Below are positions 1-58,339 of a DNA stretch of 64,000 bases, piece by piece. Position 1 is the stretch's first letter, and each line of letters opens with the position of its first letter. This stretch comes from Streblospio benedicti (lineage: Eukaryota; Annelida; Polychaeta; Spionida; Spionidae): positions 40,262,494 through 40,326,493 of the forward strand of contig CM032666.1 of assembly GCA_019095985.1 (NCBI GenBank), written 5' to 3'. A program made the translations under genes and the position numbers. Below the pieces are notes generated by a model. It searched no databases and had not been told where the DNA came from. It saw only the letters and a program-made list of their open reading frames with translations.

Positions 1-104
1 TTAAATTTACAATATCATAACATTCAAATCAATCACATTGTTTTCAAAGGAACAATGGACCCAATAAGGTTATAATATATAGGTAAATCATAAATATTAC
101 TCAC

Positions 105-1884
105 TTTTCCTATTTCCTTTTCTGTAGTAATTTTTTTCAACATTTCAACAATAAATTCCTCCATCAAAGTATTTGTCACCGCACTTATAGGAAAACTAGT
201 TAGTTTTTTAAAAACCTCAGAAATGGTTTCTAGAGAGAATCTTATAGATGTCGCTGACAACATATGTGAATGGTCTTCATCGCACAAATAATTCTGTATT
301 GCACTAACAGATTTTTTAATTGTTTCTATGATAGTTTCATTATATTGTTTGAATTCCCACACACTAGCTTTGTGACTAGACAGAGATTTCAAATGCAACA
401 CACATTGAAGGAACCTGGTATTTTCCTGCATCATGTGGCTTATATCAGATTCTTGTAAATGTCCATTAGTATCTGGAACAGCTCCATTGCATTCTAAGCT
501 GTTGGGAGGGGATGGATACAAAGTTTCTACACCATTTGATTCTGTTGCGAAGTTTCTTTGTGAGGCATCTGAAAGTTTGAAACATAATATACATTACTTG
601 AGAAACTATGTTCTTATATATTTAAAGTACAAAATCTTAAATCTTTTTGACAAATATCTTTTTAAATACATGCAGTGTACAGTAGAACCTCCAATTAAGA
701 CCACCTCTATTTTGCCACCTCTGTAATAGGACCATTTTTCATGCTTCCTTATGGTCATAAAGCAACCAAAATGAGCCTCCACGTAAAGACCACCTCTTTG
801 TTATGACCACTTGAGGTCTTAATAGAGAGATTCTACTGTATTAAATTAGAGCTAGGAAGATAGGACCTCGTTCTACAGCCTGAGCTGCTACAACGACCCA
901 ACTCTCCTCGCAGTCAACAAATTGCAAGATTTAATTACTTACCACAATTCAATATTTCTTTTTCAGTTATCTTTTGTCTAAGAAAGAGAATTTCATTTTC
1001 AAGCTTCTCTATCTTTTTTTGTTGATTAAGTTGATCCAGTTGAAACTGTCCACAAAGTCGTTGAGCGTATTGTTCTCCAGACAATTCAGCTGGTGCTGTT
1101 CGAATTATTGCAACTGCTGCAGCAACTTTAAAGTACTGGATGAAGTCAGCCACTGAAATATGAATACCGGTAAATAAATTACTTGACATGCAGCTGCTAT
1201 GTATCAACAATATTCTCTTAATTGCCAGGGATCATCTTATATTACTAGCACCTGAAACTGCAAGTATTTTGAATGCCATTTGCATTAGCTGGGAGCCTGG
1301 GACCCATTCGAACTGCATGTGTGTTTGTCCCTCAAAAAAGTCCTAGGACACCTTGCCAGTAAAATGTAGCTGGCTCTAACCCATGATGTTATGTTATTGC
1401 CTGACAAATGAAAGGTTGAAAACTAACTTCGTTGACCACTTGCACATACAGCGCAGGGAATAAAGTGATGCATGTCAAGTTGGGCATTTCATAAGAAACA
1501 TATCAGGTATTAACAGAGAATTTGAAACATCTTTTCCCATGGATAACCACTTTTTGTGAGAAAGTGATCCATAGCTAGCTTAAAGTATTGTTGAGAGAGT
1601 ATATTCCATCTACACTGACAGGTGAGTTCCAGCTTATCACCTCAGGTGTCTGGAGTAACAATTAAAAAAGATTAAAAAACCCATTGTCCTGGCACAACCA
1701 GGTGGACCTGGACACAAAGGTAACACAACAATGTTGACATGACAATCTTAAAGTCAAAATTAACTAATCATTCTCAGTATCAACTTTTGATTATTAGAGA
1801 ATTATATAATATAAGAAGTTAATACATACGAATTTTGTCCTCTGTCACCGATGAACATTTTATACTTCCATTTTGAACGTCCAT
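105..1884 (-). CDS. MEI4: MEI4-like meiotic double-strand-break protein, 5' part (runs off left edge)
   Basis: MEI4 works with REC114 and IHO1 on meiotic chromosome axes to promote SPO11 double-strand breaks. Three exons are visible on the minus strand: 1884-1830, 1152-943 and 568-105. Phases agree (1, 1, 0) and donors and acceptors are canonical. The protein starts MDVQ, as vertebrate MEI4 does. The second exon gives FKVAAAVAIIRTAPAELSG, matching the conserved N-terminal 'LALAIIRSKPAD' helix, and then a charged coiled coil with KIEKLENEILFLRQKI. The third exon is mostly helical (HMMQENTRFLQCVLHLKSL). A GTGAGT donor at 104-99 ends exon 3, so the coding part here is 243 codons against about 385 in mammals; the rest lies outside the window. 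The gene is divergent from HACE1. The family call rests on remembered sequence of the N-terminal block and is good but not certain. Confidence 0.83.
678..840. mobile_element. Short MITE with TA target duplication, in MEI4 intron 2
   Basis: A 163-bp unit bounded by TA. Its ends are inverted repeats: CAGTAGAACCTCCAATTAAG on the left and, reverse-complemented, CAGTAGAATCTCTCTATTAA on the right. The TA target and CAGTAGA ends suggest a Tc1/mariner-type MITE. A further degraded relative with 'TTAAGACCACC...GGTCTTAATAGAG' lies near 21227-21285, and a possible end fragment near 39953. Confidence 0.7.
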
Positions 1885-4740
1885 ATTTTAAAAAGGTATC
1901 TTCATTTACTATCATGCTCCTAAAATACAGAGTAAAATATATGAACATATGAAGTCCACAGTTTGTATATCGCAAAACACAATATAAAAATTCTCATTCT
2001 GCATTTACTTCTCAATATTTTAAACACTTTTGGCCACAACTCATGAAATATCAATGAATCAATCCACTAACCAATCAATCAATTCTTTTCAATCCAATCC
2101 TAAATTTATTTCAAGCATAATTTTTCATCATTCTGTGGGTGCAGGCTTCTGCTCAGTCTACTTTACAGTTTACAACTGTCTCCTCCAAACCTTTTAGTCA
2201 GTAGGTCTAGGGACTGTTTGACCCATACCCATGCGAGTTTGATATTTTTTTAAAGACTGCATGCCAAGTCTGTAATGGGTTTCCCTTGCCTTTCTCTCCT
2301 TGTATATCATGGAGCAGTGTGCAAGCATTGGAGAGGAGTTTGCCCAACACCCACCACCAGACCCGACAGGGAACCAAACTCATGATTTTCAAGTCTAGAG
2401 TTCAACTCTCTATCCATTTGGCCAATACATTCAGGAATCAGGTTGGGCTGCATATATATTTGTAATGCTTGCGTAGTATTATTTTTAAAATTGGAGCCTA
2501 AGTCCATCGTCGGTTTTCACAGCTTGATCACGCACACAGGCTTTATACAAGTCCTTGCTCATAACAACCCATGGGCCAAGTTGTAGTTTTTATGTGGAAA
2601 AATAATTTTGGGGTTACATTTACTTCAAAAACAAAATCAATACTCGGTTTTTCTTACTTATATAGTGAGATTGTACGTTTCACATTTGAATTCCCCACTG
2701 AACATTTTGCTAGTGCCTGTGTCATGAGTTCGCGGCCCGTCAACGGCAGACTCAGTGCAGAGCCAGGATTAGGTAGAAAAGTGCTATTCGTCAGCAGCAC
2801 GAGTAACTCTCAAATATCAATTCGTCCTGCAAAAAATGTACTCGTCCTCTTTGCACAAACTCTTTACCAGTATGCCAGAATTGCTACTCGTCAAAAGGAC
2901 GAGTTGCTAAAACATTATACTCATCCTGCACAAATTTTTATTCGTCAGTACGAGCGGACGAGTGGCTAATCCTAACCCTGCAGTGTTGCCAAACACTTAC
3001 GGTGTACGTCTGCCACTGTATTACCGATATCCACACAGTGTCACCTCTGTCGCGTGTAATACTAGACAGTGGCGACACCAAGCCGGAGGTTCGGAAGCCT
3101 CAATAAAAGGCGTGGTCCGTGTAGAGGAACCACCCCTCTGCACGCAAAAGAACTCACCTAGCTTGAAAACAATAACTAGTGTGATCCCTCCCACCTCGAT
3201 CTGAGGCTCAGTTGGTTACCTAACCTGCCAAACAAACAGGACCATATTGTAAATAAGCAATACTATATGTACGCTTTTATGTGATATCCTAGAACATTTA
3301 TTCCTGACTTATAAACTAACTAATTACCTTTCTTTTATGTACCCTACATGTAATTTTTCTAACGAGATATATTTCTGACTTGTCATGACAGGTGGTATCA
3401 AATTTAATTCGTACGTGTACAAACTCACATGGTTTTGAACGCACCATAAGTGTTCAAGATAGATGCGGTCGCCAGTTTCGACTTACGTCAGAGCCTCGTC
3501 ACGTAGAGCATCAATCGCACTGTTCGGCCATGCACACAATTTGTGAGTTTGCGTACGACGTGAGCGTGATAGAGGTCACTAAATTTCACGTCACACGTAA
3601 AATTCACAGTTTATGTGAATGGCCAGTTTTAACGATTGGTAATCTAACTAAAATGTACGTGTGACGAGACTCTGACATATGTCGAGACTCTGGCAACCAC
3701 ATCTAGCACTTCAAACATTAAAGGTTCCTGATTAAAGGTTCCTGATTAGAGCCTCATCATATAATGTTCATAAAAATTATTTATTTGAAAAATCAGCTGG
3801 ACACCCTATTTAAGCTAATAGAGGTTCCTGATCACTCTAATTAGTATCAGATGTCAAGAAAATTGACCTCTGAAATGTTCCACCTGAGAGTAAATTAACA
3901 TAAGTTATGTGACCTGTTTAAATACTGTAACCTGATTGATTGATCCCACCACACCCATCTGATCCTTAGCTGTGATTGACCACTTGACCTCATTTATATT
4001 CATCGCCGGCCTGTGATGATTATAGATTTAAGATTAACAGCCTGTGATTGGTCAGAATTTTTTAAAGAGAATAGTTATGTGTCAGGGCTCTCTTCAGGAC
4101 TAAGAGAGTGTTCCTGATAAGACTTTAGAGGTTCCTGACAAAAAAAAACCTTATAACTACTGAATATTGAGTATTTTAAACAAGAAAAACTATGCATACC
4201 AGTGCAGGATCTTATTAGGAACATCTAACGCCGTAAAGAAAGGTGCGAATATTAGAGAAGAAAGCAGAATATGTTAAATATTTACAAAAAATATGTCACG
4301 GCACATCATGTCAACATTGACACGTGGTGGCGGGAAGCACCGCAACAAAGGGACCATAAACTATTTCAAATGTTGTTAGTCATTCTTTTTTTGTCGCATA
4401 TCGAATAGATCTCTATTGTGACGATATAATAGAAAGTGAAAAATAAATATTTTCATACAGGGATGATTGACTCACACGAATGCAAACAACGTGATAAATT
4501 GTGGTAAAATACAATACTGGAATTAAGAATGCTCCCCAAACAAGGAAGTAAGCACATTTGACATGATTTAATTTTGTAATATTTATGTTTTATTAGACAG
4601 TGACATGTTATAAATTGCATTTGTATATTTTTATTGAAACATATGACTGTGAATCATGTACATGGTGGTTTCACAGGAAACGTTATATATACATAGTATG
4701 TAATTTACTATAACATCTTATATTATCGTTCATATTTACA
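1885..4740. other. Divergent intergenic region between MEI4 and HACE1
   Basis: About 2.9 kb with no supported gene. It holds a SINE copy (about 2158-2437), a moderately GC-rich stretch with many CGs (about 2730-3680) that may include promoter sequence, and several copies of the word AGGTTCCTGAT between 3720 and 4140. Both flanking genes must start transcription here or just beside it. No TATA box or start site could be assigned. A possible acceptor TTTACAG at 4734-4740 suggests an untranslated HACE1 exon beginning at 4741. Confidence 0.5.
2158..2437 (-). mobile_element. tRNA-derived SINE, copy 1
   Basis: Read on the minus strand, the head at 2437 has a box-A-like TGGCCAAATGGATAGAGAG and a diverged box B (GGTTCCCTGTC), followed by the family body 'GGGTGTTGGGCAAACTC'. 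Two further copies of the same family lie at about 33466-33737 and 43258-43553, also on the minus strand. The 3' limit is approximate. Confidence 0.7.
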
Positions 4741-4840
4741 GGATAGTGTATCCGACCTCAAAATCGATATCCATATCCCAGTGACTGGTGAAGTCCCCTC
4801 GGAGCTATTTCAATAAGACTATGTTATTTCTTAAATAATC

Positions 4841-31639
<26,799 letters not shown>

Positions 31640-31682
31640 ACTCTTTCTGTTATAAATACATGTAGATGCCACCACATCGACA

Positions 31683-32289
31683 TACAATACTGCCCACGTC
31701 AGAAGGATACAGAACTGTAACGAAATTAGAGGAATCGGCGTAAGAAAACGTAATAATTAGTAACAATTGGAAACAAAGTTACGGCCATCAAGGGTTTCTT
31801 GGAACTGCTCAATTGCTAAAACTACAATACTTATGACTATCGAAATAAATAGAGAAAACGTAAACATTTCTTTACCGCTCCACATTGGCGTCCATATTTG
31901 ATACTTTTTTGCTCAAAAATATTCGGTATTCTTTGGGCGTTCTCATTTATTTCCGCCACTCCGACAGCGCCGATTGGTTAATAAGTGCAGACTTAGTACA
32001 GACAACCAATAAAATGAAAATCTGTCAAAATGCTGGTGTGGTCTTGAACTTTTAGAAATATTCTATTTATTACAGGAACCTCCATAAAATGCGTAATACG
32101 AGGGTAAAAAACAGAATAAAAGTAACTTCAAGTGAGTAATGAAGAAACCCATAACTTGCAGAAGCAACAGAACCTTTTTTCGTTTGTAATAGTCGCAACA
32201 ATGAGAAGAAAGGGGAACAAAACGTAAGGAATCGTAGCGTAATTCTTGATATTTCGTTTCTGTGTCCTTCTGACATGGTCAGTACTGTA
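31683..32289. mobile_element. 603-bp MITE in the HACE1 3' region
   Basis: Terminal inverted repeats CAATACTGCCCACGTCAGAA (left) and CAGTACTGACCATGTCAGAA (right, reverse complement), each next to TA at 31683-31684 and 32288-32289. No transposase is encoded. It starts 44 bp after the HACE1 stop codon, so it would lie inside the HACE1 3' untranslated region if the polyadenylation signal at 33011 is used. Confidence 0.75.
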
Positions 32290-33010
32290 AGTTAGCAAAT
32301 CCTCACGTCACTAAAATGTACATGTGACAAGGTATATGTCGAGGTGGTGACGCCCACATCTATGGCATTTTGATTCAATATTTAAATGCTGCTTGACTAT
32401 TTACATTGTAGTTGAATTAAAAAATATGAGATGATATGAAAAGTCTTCTCATGTTTGATTAAGATATATTTATCAAGTATAATCTAATAAACAGTTATAT
32501 TCCTCTCTCTCTTCTATGGCAAGCAATAAACAGTGCAGTTTTACAATATCAAGAAATGGGCCATGACTACTTTTGAGATATGCTATTGTGCAGCAATTTT
32601 ATAACCACTATATACTTGGAAGTTTTTATGGAATATTTTGATGAACATTTTTGTTTGGTGCAAATTAGTATTAAATTACAAGATTAAGTGAAATATTGCA
32701 TAACGTGTATAGCATTGCTAGAAATGATGTATATTTCTTGTCTTTAAAATATATTATTTTTGTTAATGGTCCTTTACCAAATCAATAACACTTGCTGGTC
32801 TCAATAATTTATTATAAAGAATATGGTATAATTTTTCAACTTTCGGTTAGATTATTCTTTATTGATTAGTTTTTGTTAGATATTTAATTTGAGTTATATT
32901 TCTGTGATTATTAACGATGTTTGTGTTAAGAGGAATAGTCTTGTTTAAACTTGAAATGTGATATTATTATACCTTTTTTGTTTTGTACATGACTTTTTAC
33001 TTTTTATTGA

Positions 33011-33016
33011 AATAAA
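33011..33016 (+). promoter_or_regulatory. Candidate HACE1 polyadenylation signal
   Basis: AATAAA about 1.4 kb after the HACE1 stop codon, downstream of AT-rich sequence with no repeats after 32400. Other AATAAA words occur nearer, so the actual site is not certain. Confidence 0.35.
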
Positions 33017-33465
33017 AAATTGACTAATTTTAATCTCTCAGTGAATGATTGAGGGTGCCGATACCCTATTAGTGTGAATTGGGAAATGGAGAAAATTAAG
33101 TAGGAAATTGGAAATTTGCTAAAATTATGTGTTTAGTGAAAATCAGCCAATTATGTGTGGGGTGGGTTTATAAAAAAGTGGGATGTGGGGGAAAAGGCCA
33201 TAAAAAATTAGGGATGTGAGAAAAAACGCCATTAAAAGAAAAAGAGGGATATGGTATTTCATGGAAGTGTAATGTGGGAAAAAGGCCAAAACATTTGTGG
33301 GATATGGGTAAAGGGATGTAGGATTTCTTGACCCCTAATCCTAATATCCCCCCCCCCCACACACACACACACACCCAAGTGTGTAAGTGGAAACAAATGA
33401 TCAAAATTAAATGTAAATGTGGTGGTTCATCTAGTCGTGATCCGAGTCTTGCTCTCACAACTTTA

Positions 33466-33737
33466 CAATTTACACCAGGGCATTGGCCCTCTTATTGATC
33501 ATCAATCGATCATTCCTCCATCAGCAGCACATTCAGCGCACAATGCTAATCACCCACACAATAACTCACTCACTCTCAACCCAATGACCTGTACCTAATA
33601 TTTGCATCGGTGCAGTGTGCAATTGCTTTAGGGATGAGTTTGCTCAACACTCACAATCAGACCCGACCAGGAATCGAACCCACAATCTTCTGGTCACCGT
33701 CACAAGTCCAACTCCCTATCCATTCGTTCACAGAAGC
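33466..33737 (-). mobile_element. tRNA-derived SINE, copy 2
   Basis: On the minus strand the head carries AACGAATGGATAGGGAGT (box A) and a well-kept box B, GGTTCGATTCC, then GGTCGGGTCTGATTGTGAGT. It is the clearest of the three copies and shows that the family derives from a tRNA. Confidence 0.8.
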
Positions 33738-34690
33738 ACAAGATTAAGTGTGAACAAACTAATTTTAATGTGAAACATACATGTACAGCACATACGAGCA
33801 GTGGTTATGCTCATAGACCAGAGCCTCTATACTACTGACCAGTAGAATTTCCAAGCACCACCAATAAAATATTACGCATGGGTCATATGCCTCTATCTGG
33901 CAAGCAAAATCAGGCCTCCAATCCATGTGAATGGTGTGGCCTCGGTTTGACACTAAAACGTCCGTCCGCACCAGCGTGAGATCTTAACAACAGGAAGTTA
34001 ATCACCGACGGCACCGACGTACATTGAAATTGCCTCACATTAGGTAGATTGTCACTAACAAAATAATGATATGCAACGACACAATAAGATTGCATTTCAT
34101 TGAATAAGTTTCCACTGACTCTACCAACTGTTTTCTTTACTTTGACCTACTTATGCCCAGATAACCACGATGTCATAGCACAATATTACAAGAATCATGC
34201 AATCTCTGGGGGAGGGTTTTTTCACACTATCGCGATTAGTACGGACGTGCCTCGAAACTGCGAAACTGGGTGTCTTTTTCACATTTTTGGTATATTTATC
34301 AGGGTAAAAATATTGATATTCATTATATTCATTCTAGATGTATACATGTACTAGAATCTGAGTTTGATATATTGGTGTGTCATCTTTTTATCGAATATTG
34401 GTATTGGGTCACATTTTCTCAGATATTGGTATATCGTGGGTCACTTTTTCTCAAAAATAGGTATATTGGTGGGTGCCGTTTTCAACCTGTCCGAGGCACG
34501 TCCGTACCCATTTTCTGACCAAGACCCCCCCCCCACACACACACGCACACACCCACCCCACCCCCACCCTGAGCATGCAATTTTGAATACGTAAAATGTA
34601 TGTAAAAAGGCAATATTTCCAAAAATAGCAGATCGTCTACAAGGCTACTGTCGTCGCTAGTGACGCCCCCAGACACGTTTACTAGTCAAG
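33738..34690. other. Intergenic stretch with a dispersed repeat
   Basis: No gene recognised. Bases 34370-34540 are copy 2 of the repeat seen at 12700-12860 (ATATTGGTATA units, then GGTGGGTGCCGTTTTCAACC). It is followed by a C/CA-rich simple tract to about 34570. Confidence 0.55.
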
Positions 34691-34729
34691 CCAGCTACCA
34701 GCTTACGGTACATATTCACATAGGCGACG

Positions 34730-35340
34730 GTAGTTCCAGATTTTCAAGAAGACGCCCAAAGCGTAGAGTCATTTCGAGGAGGATCGTGGGTGTTCTGGCC
34801 TCACATTTGGAGGGGTGTGGCTGGTTCGGTTGGGAATGGCGGACTTTTAGCTGATTCTTGGTCTTCTTGCTCAATTGTGGCCTCGTTCGCTGCTTTGGGA
34901 GGATGTACGGTTGACAGATGAAACCATAAGTGCCACCACCACTTCCGTTACAATCTGAAGCAATAAAATCATGACACAGAAGTATCTGTTCCAACACTTC
35001 GGTTGTTCACGATGTCCCATAATTAATGCTCTCTTCGTGGAGGAAATTACCCAATTCTGCCTGGTTCTGAACCCCAGAACTTTATCACTTCCCTGGAGAA
35101 GTGCTTTGTTGTTGTTTTCGGCCTGTTGACGGCAGGTATGAATTATTGAGTTGTTGATTTGGATCAACGTTTTTCTTTTCCTGGTCGTCTGGAGGGCTAA
35201 CTTGATTATCGTATAAAGGTCTTTCTGCTTAAAGATGGAATTCCTGACGATGTCCCCGTGTTGTGGTTTGCTATTCTGAATGGTCCCATGAGCCTGCATT
35301 TTCATCCAGTCCATCTGAAAAATCACAGACCGTTATTTCA
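34730..35340 (-). mobile_element. PIF/Harbinger-related fragment
   Basis: Bases from 34731 (AGTTCCAGATTTTC, AAGACGCCC) match the terminal repeat of the Harbinger element at 59.1-60.8 kb. The following 600 bp match the inside of that element's right half in reverse, sharing TTTGGATCAACGTTTTTCTT-like and CTTCTGGAGAAGTG-like blocks. The other end was not located. A 151-codon minus-strand ORF (35326-34871) has a basic stretch but no clear transposase motif. Confidence 0.6.
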
Positions 35341-36223
35341 GACGATCCCATCATAAGAATAGAAGGCTGACAACGTTTTCTTCTCATTTCTGGAGCTATC
35401 ATTGTCTATGTGAGATTGGGGGAGAGTAACTAAAAATTGCAGCGATATTAGCCTGCAATGGCCCCAACATCATCTTTTGTAAATGACACACTCCTTGTTT
35501 GTGGCAGTCTTCCATGATCGTTTGAAATCATGCTTATAGAATGATGGTCTTAAATATGTCCTACACACACTAAGTAGCTCTCCAAAATTTGAGGCATGCA
35601 TACTTATGCACGTATTTTTTCTAGCAGGTGGGTCTACGTTCAGACCGTTTGGGGACCGTGTGATCCAGAAATAGTCGAGCGTATAGTGATTTTATCTTCT
35701 GCTCAACATGCTGTTGTTTGCGTCAACCGTTTGCGTTGTACACCAAGGTGGAGGTTGAGTGAGTCAACAGGTGATGCCCTGTGTATTACTGTAAATATAT
35801 GTGTACTGTGTAGAAGAGATTCCCGTAGACTGACTATGTGGAACTCCTGTTTAAAATTAAAGATTATAACATATCTAACATATCTTCATTATAAGTTTTA
35901 TTCTACACAATTGTCACGAAACCTCTTCTACCGTATGAGTCTCAGAAGGGAAACACGCACAGCTTATTAATCGGCCCCTTGACCTCTCACTTTCACAAAC
36001 AAACTTGTCTTGCACACACAAGTTCACACTATTATTTTTTTCTGTATTTCATTTAACCTCATTGGCAATATCATGACACATACATTTTCATCAATATTTT
36101 ACTGATGCAATGTGCATTGTAACTTCTAAAGAAGTATTATATAGCAATCATAGCTTGAATGCCTTACCAATACTCTCCATTTTTGTGATTTGTAGATACA
36201 TAATTTCTTTACGCAAAGGGTGA
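35341..36223. other. Unassigned intergenic stretch
   Basis: No gene, RNA or repeat recognised. A 124-codon ORF at 35596-35970 has no family features and no splice-site support, and is taken as chance. Confidence 0.4.
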
Positions 36224-36567
36224 TTAGGGACGGTGCAATATCTACCAGGCAGGGAGACCGGTGCATTTGGTAGGGGGACAGGTACTTTTTTTAAGGTGCA
36301 AAGTAGGGGGACCTGAGGATTTTTCATTCTCGTTGGGCATGGGACGTGTACTTTTTTTCAGCTGCTGAAATCCCACTTCAACGTGAGCGAATCGTTACAA
36401 ATTATTCACGCAAATATTCATGGGAGGGGACGCGGACTTTTTTAAGAATAGAGGTCATGGGACATCAGTTTTTTTTCATCACATCAGCATGGGACAAGAC
36501 CTTTTTTCTAACAAGTTTTTCGATATGCACCGGTCCCCCCGCCTGGTAAATATTGCACTGTGCCTTA
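36224..36567. mobile_element. 338-bp Harbinger-type MITE with TTA target duplication
   Basis: Flanking TTA at 36224-36226 and 36565-36567. The inverted ends are GGGACGGTGCAATATCTACC and, from the right, GGCACAGTGCAATATTTACC. A 3-bp TTA target is typical of PIF/Harbinger. Confidence 0.72.
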
Positions 36568-36871
36568 GTATTATTCACTGCTATTGGTTTTTGTGAGGAA
36601 AGTACAACGAAAATATCACGAAAACGAAACCCCTGAGTCAGCGTTTCTGAGTTTTGTACAATTTTCAGATATTTGAAACATGTGAAATCACCACAGAAAA
36701 TAGAAACAGAAAATGACGACAACCCAAAGATGAACATTCTGAACCTCTGATCCTCAGAGTGGTATCCATGGACTAGTATTTAAAAACTATTTTACACAGA
36801 TTTGGTTGGGTTGTTTGTTTGTTCTGTAGCTAGTAGTTTGTTATTTGCGGTCGCCAGCAGTTTTAGTAGCT

Positions 36872-37541
36872 CATTGCACACCACTGCACCTTAGTTTTTA
36901 AGTGGAAAATAAATTACATGTGTTGTTTGCTCATTTACACGTACAGCTGGTACATGGGTTTGAGATAAATTTGTAAAGTTACATTATTGGCAACAATTCA
37001 CCTTCAATAAGAAGAGTAAAATTTAGAACATGTTACGGTTATACAGTTAAATTAAATAATGGCTATATTGGTACTTCTTTGCTGGTGAAGTTAAAAGAAA
37101 TTCGTTTCCCTCATCAAAAAGCCAAAATTATTCATTAAATTGTGTGCTGGATGCAAAAGTCAGGAGCCTACAAGAGGAGCTGGCAACAGCCTGAAGCTTG
37201 GTACCACTCAAACTTAGCCACATTAAAAGAAGACGATTCAAAGGTTTGTATTTTTCATATATAATTTGTTTTATGATTTATTTCATCTATTCATATTATA
37301 GCAAATATAGTTCTACCTTGCATTTATTGAATAATTTTGGCTTTTTGATGATTTCTTTAACTTCACCAGCAAAGGACCAAGTATAGCCATTATTTCATTT
37401 AGCTGTATAACCGTAACATGTTCTAAATTCTACCATTGCAGGTGAGTTGCCAATAATGTAACTTACAAATTTATCTCAAACCCATGGTACGTGGACAACC
37501 AACACATGTAATTTTTTTCCAAGGTGCAGTGGTGTGCAATG
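36872..37541. mobile_element. Foldback element with ~260-bp inverted arms
   Basis: 36872-37135 is the near reverse complement of 37290-37541. Shared blocks include CATTGCACACCACTGCACCT, TTGAGATAAATTTGTAA and AACATGTTACGGTTATACAG. The central spacer is about 150 bp and non-coding. The high arm identity suggests recent insertion or gene conversion between the arms. Confidence 0.8.
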
Positions 37542-38700
37542 TATATAAAATTAAAATTTAAGCCAAATTAGAAGTATGTTCATTCTTTTTTTTTTTAGAT
37601 GCGCCTCTATACATTTTTCATTGGACATCTTTATGACACTTGGCTTTGGGAAGCGCTTCAACCTAAGATACTTTTTACAGCTGGAGAGTTCAGAACATAC
37701 TTTGTTAATCAGAAATAATGTGTTCAATGTGTTCACATAAATGTGCAGTAAAAATTACGAAATCTATAATTTACATAAGTTAAAAAATAGAAATTGCAAC
37801 ACTAAATTTCAATTTTATTTCTCACTTATGACAACTGATTCAAAATGGTTCAGAAAGCACAGCATTGACTTTTTAATGAACATAGATAGCATCTGCCATG
37901 GGAATAAAAATCAAACATTTCAATTAAATGACCAATGATTTTTTCATTCATCATTCATCAGCAATGGATTGGTCAATCTCCTGCTCAATTTTCGATGGAA
38001 AACACGCTCCCAAAAAAAACACCACGTCGCTAGTCTTCCTCACAATATCAATAAAAAGCCGCTGACGTAGCAAGACGTACGTGTTTCGTTGTTGCCCCTA
38101 ACGCCTCCGCGCGCTCAAAACTGTATTGACACTGTGCCTTAAAACAAACGAAATTGATTGAATTCAATGTTATAATATGATTTATTTTAAAAATAAAATG
38201 GATTTTAGTCATGATAGAATGGTGACAACGAAAATAATAAATCATCACGTCTGAAAAACGAAACACCCAATGAGTCAATTCGTGGTCAATTCACGTTTAA
38301 CTGGTAACAAAAGTACCGATATATGCATAAACAAATTATTTTTTAGAAAAGTAAAATTTATAATCAATATTGATTAATTCTGAATGTCCATCTGAATAAC
38401 TAATTAATTGTGTGATAAATGCACAAAACATGAAATAACAATTCTACCACTCATTTCCTTTTAAAAGACTATCGCTATAACATACTTGGTAAAGTGCCAA
38501 AATCAAAAAAAGTTTTGTCTCATTTGAAGCAATAAGTACATAGACACGCACTAGACTTACGCGTGTAACGGTACATTTCATTTTTGCTGATGTAATTTAC
38601 AATATATGGATACCGGTAGCTTTGATAATCCATACCTTACGAATAATTGTATTTCTTTTATACAATGCTCAACAAATAATCGTCCAAATCAGAAGTATTA
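37542..38700. other. Upstream region of the SLC5 gene
   Basis: AT-rich sequence with no supported gene. From about 38730 to the SLC5 start the sequence is repeated upstream of the second SLC5 gene (61062-61224), so the promoter-proximal part was duplicated together with the gene. Confidence 0.5.
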
Positions 38701-38886
38701 GTTCATGACTAATATTTATCTGTATATTTAAATTTCATGTCAACATACCAGTTATTTACATTTCAAGGTTATCAACCTGACTCTTATCACCATTATACAG
38801 CCATAGTCTTATAACCGTACATATAACAGCTGGTGTACATACAATATTGCTGGATTCCAACTTTATTACAACTTTTTAGTGAAAAA

Positions 38887-58316
<19,430 letters not shown>

Positions 58317-58327
58317 ATGTCTTGCTC

Positions 58328-58333
58328 AATAAA
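58328..58333 (+). promoter_or_regulatory. SLC5 polyadenylation signal
   Basis: AATAAA 11 bases after the stop codon of the first SLC5 gene. It would give a very short 3' untranslated region; no nearer competing signal was seen. Confidence 0.55.
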
Positions 58334-58339
58334 TGTATT

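Noticed and set aside
33-104. Extension of MEI4 exon 3 to an in-frame stop at 33
   Set aside because: A good GTGAGT donor stands at 104-99, and stopping here would truncate the protein well below the family length.
35596-35970. 124-codon plus-strand ORF
   Set aside because: No recognisable family, no splice or promoter support, and a composition like the surrounding DNA.
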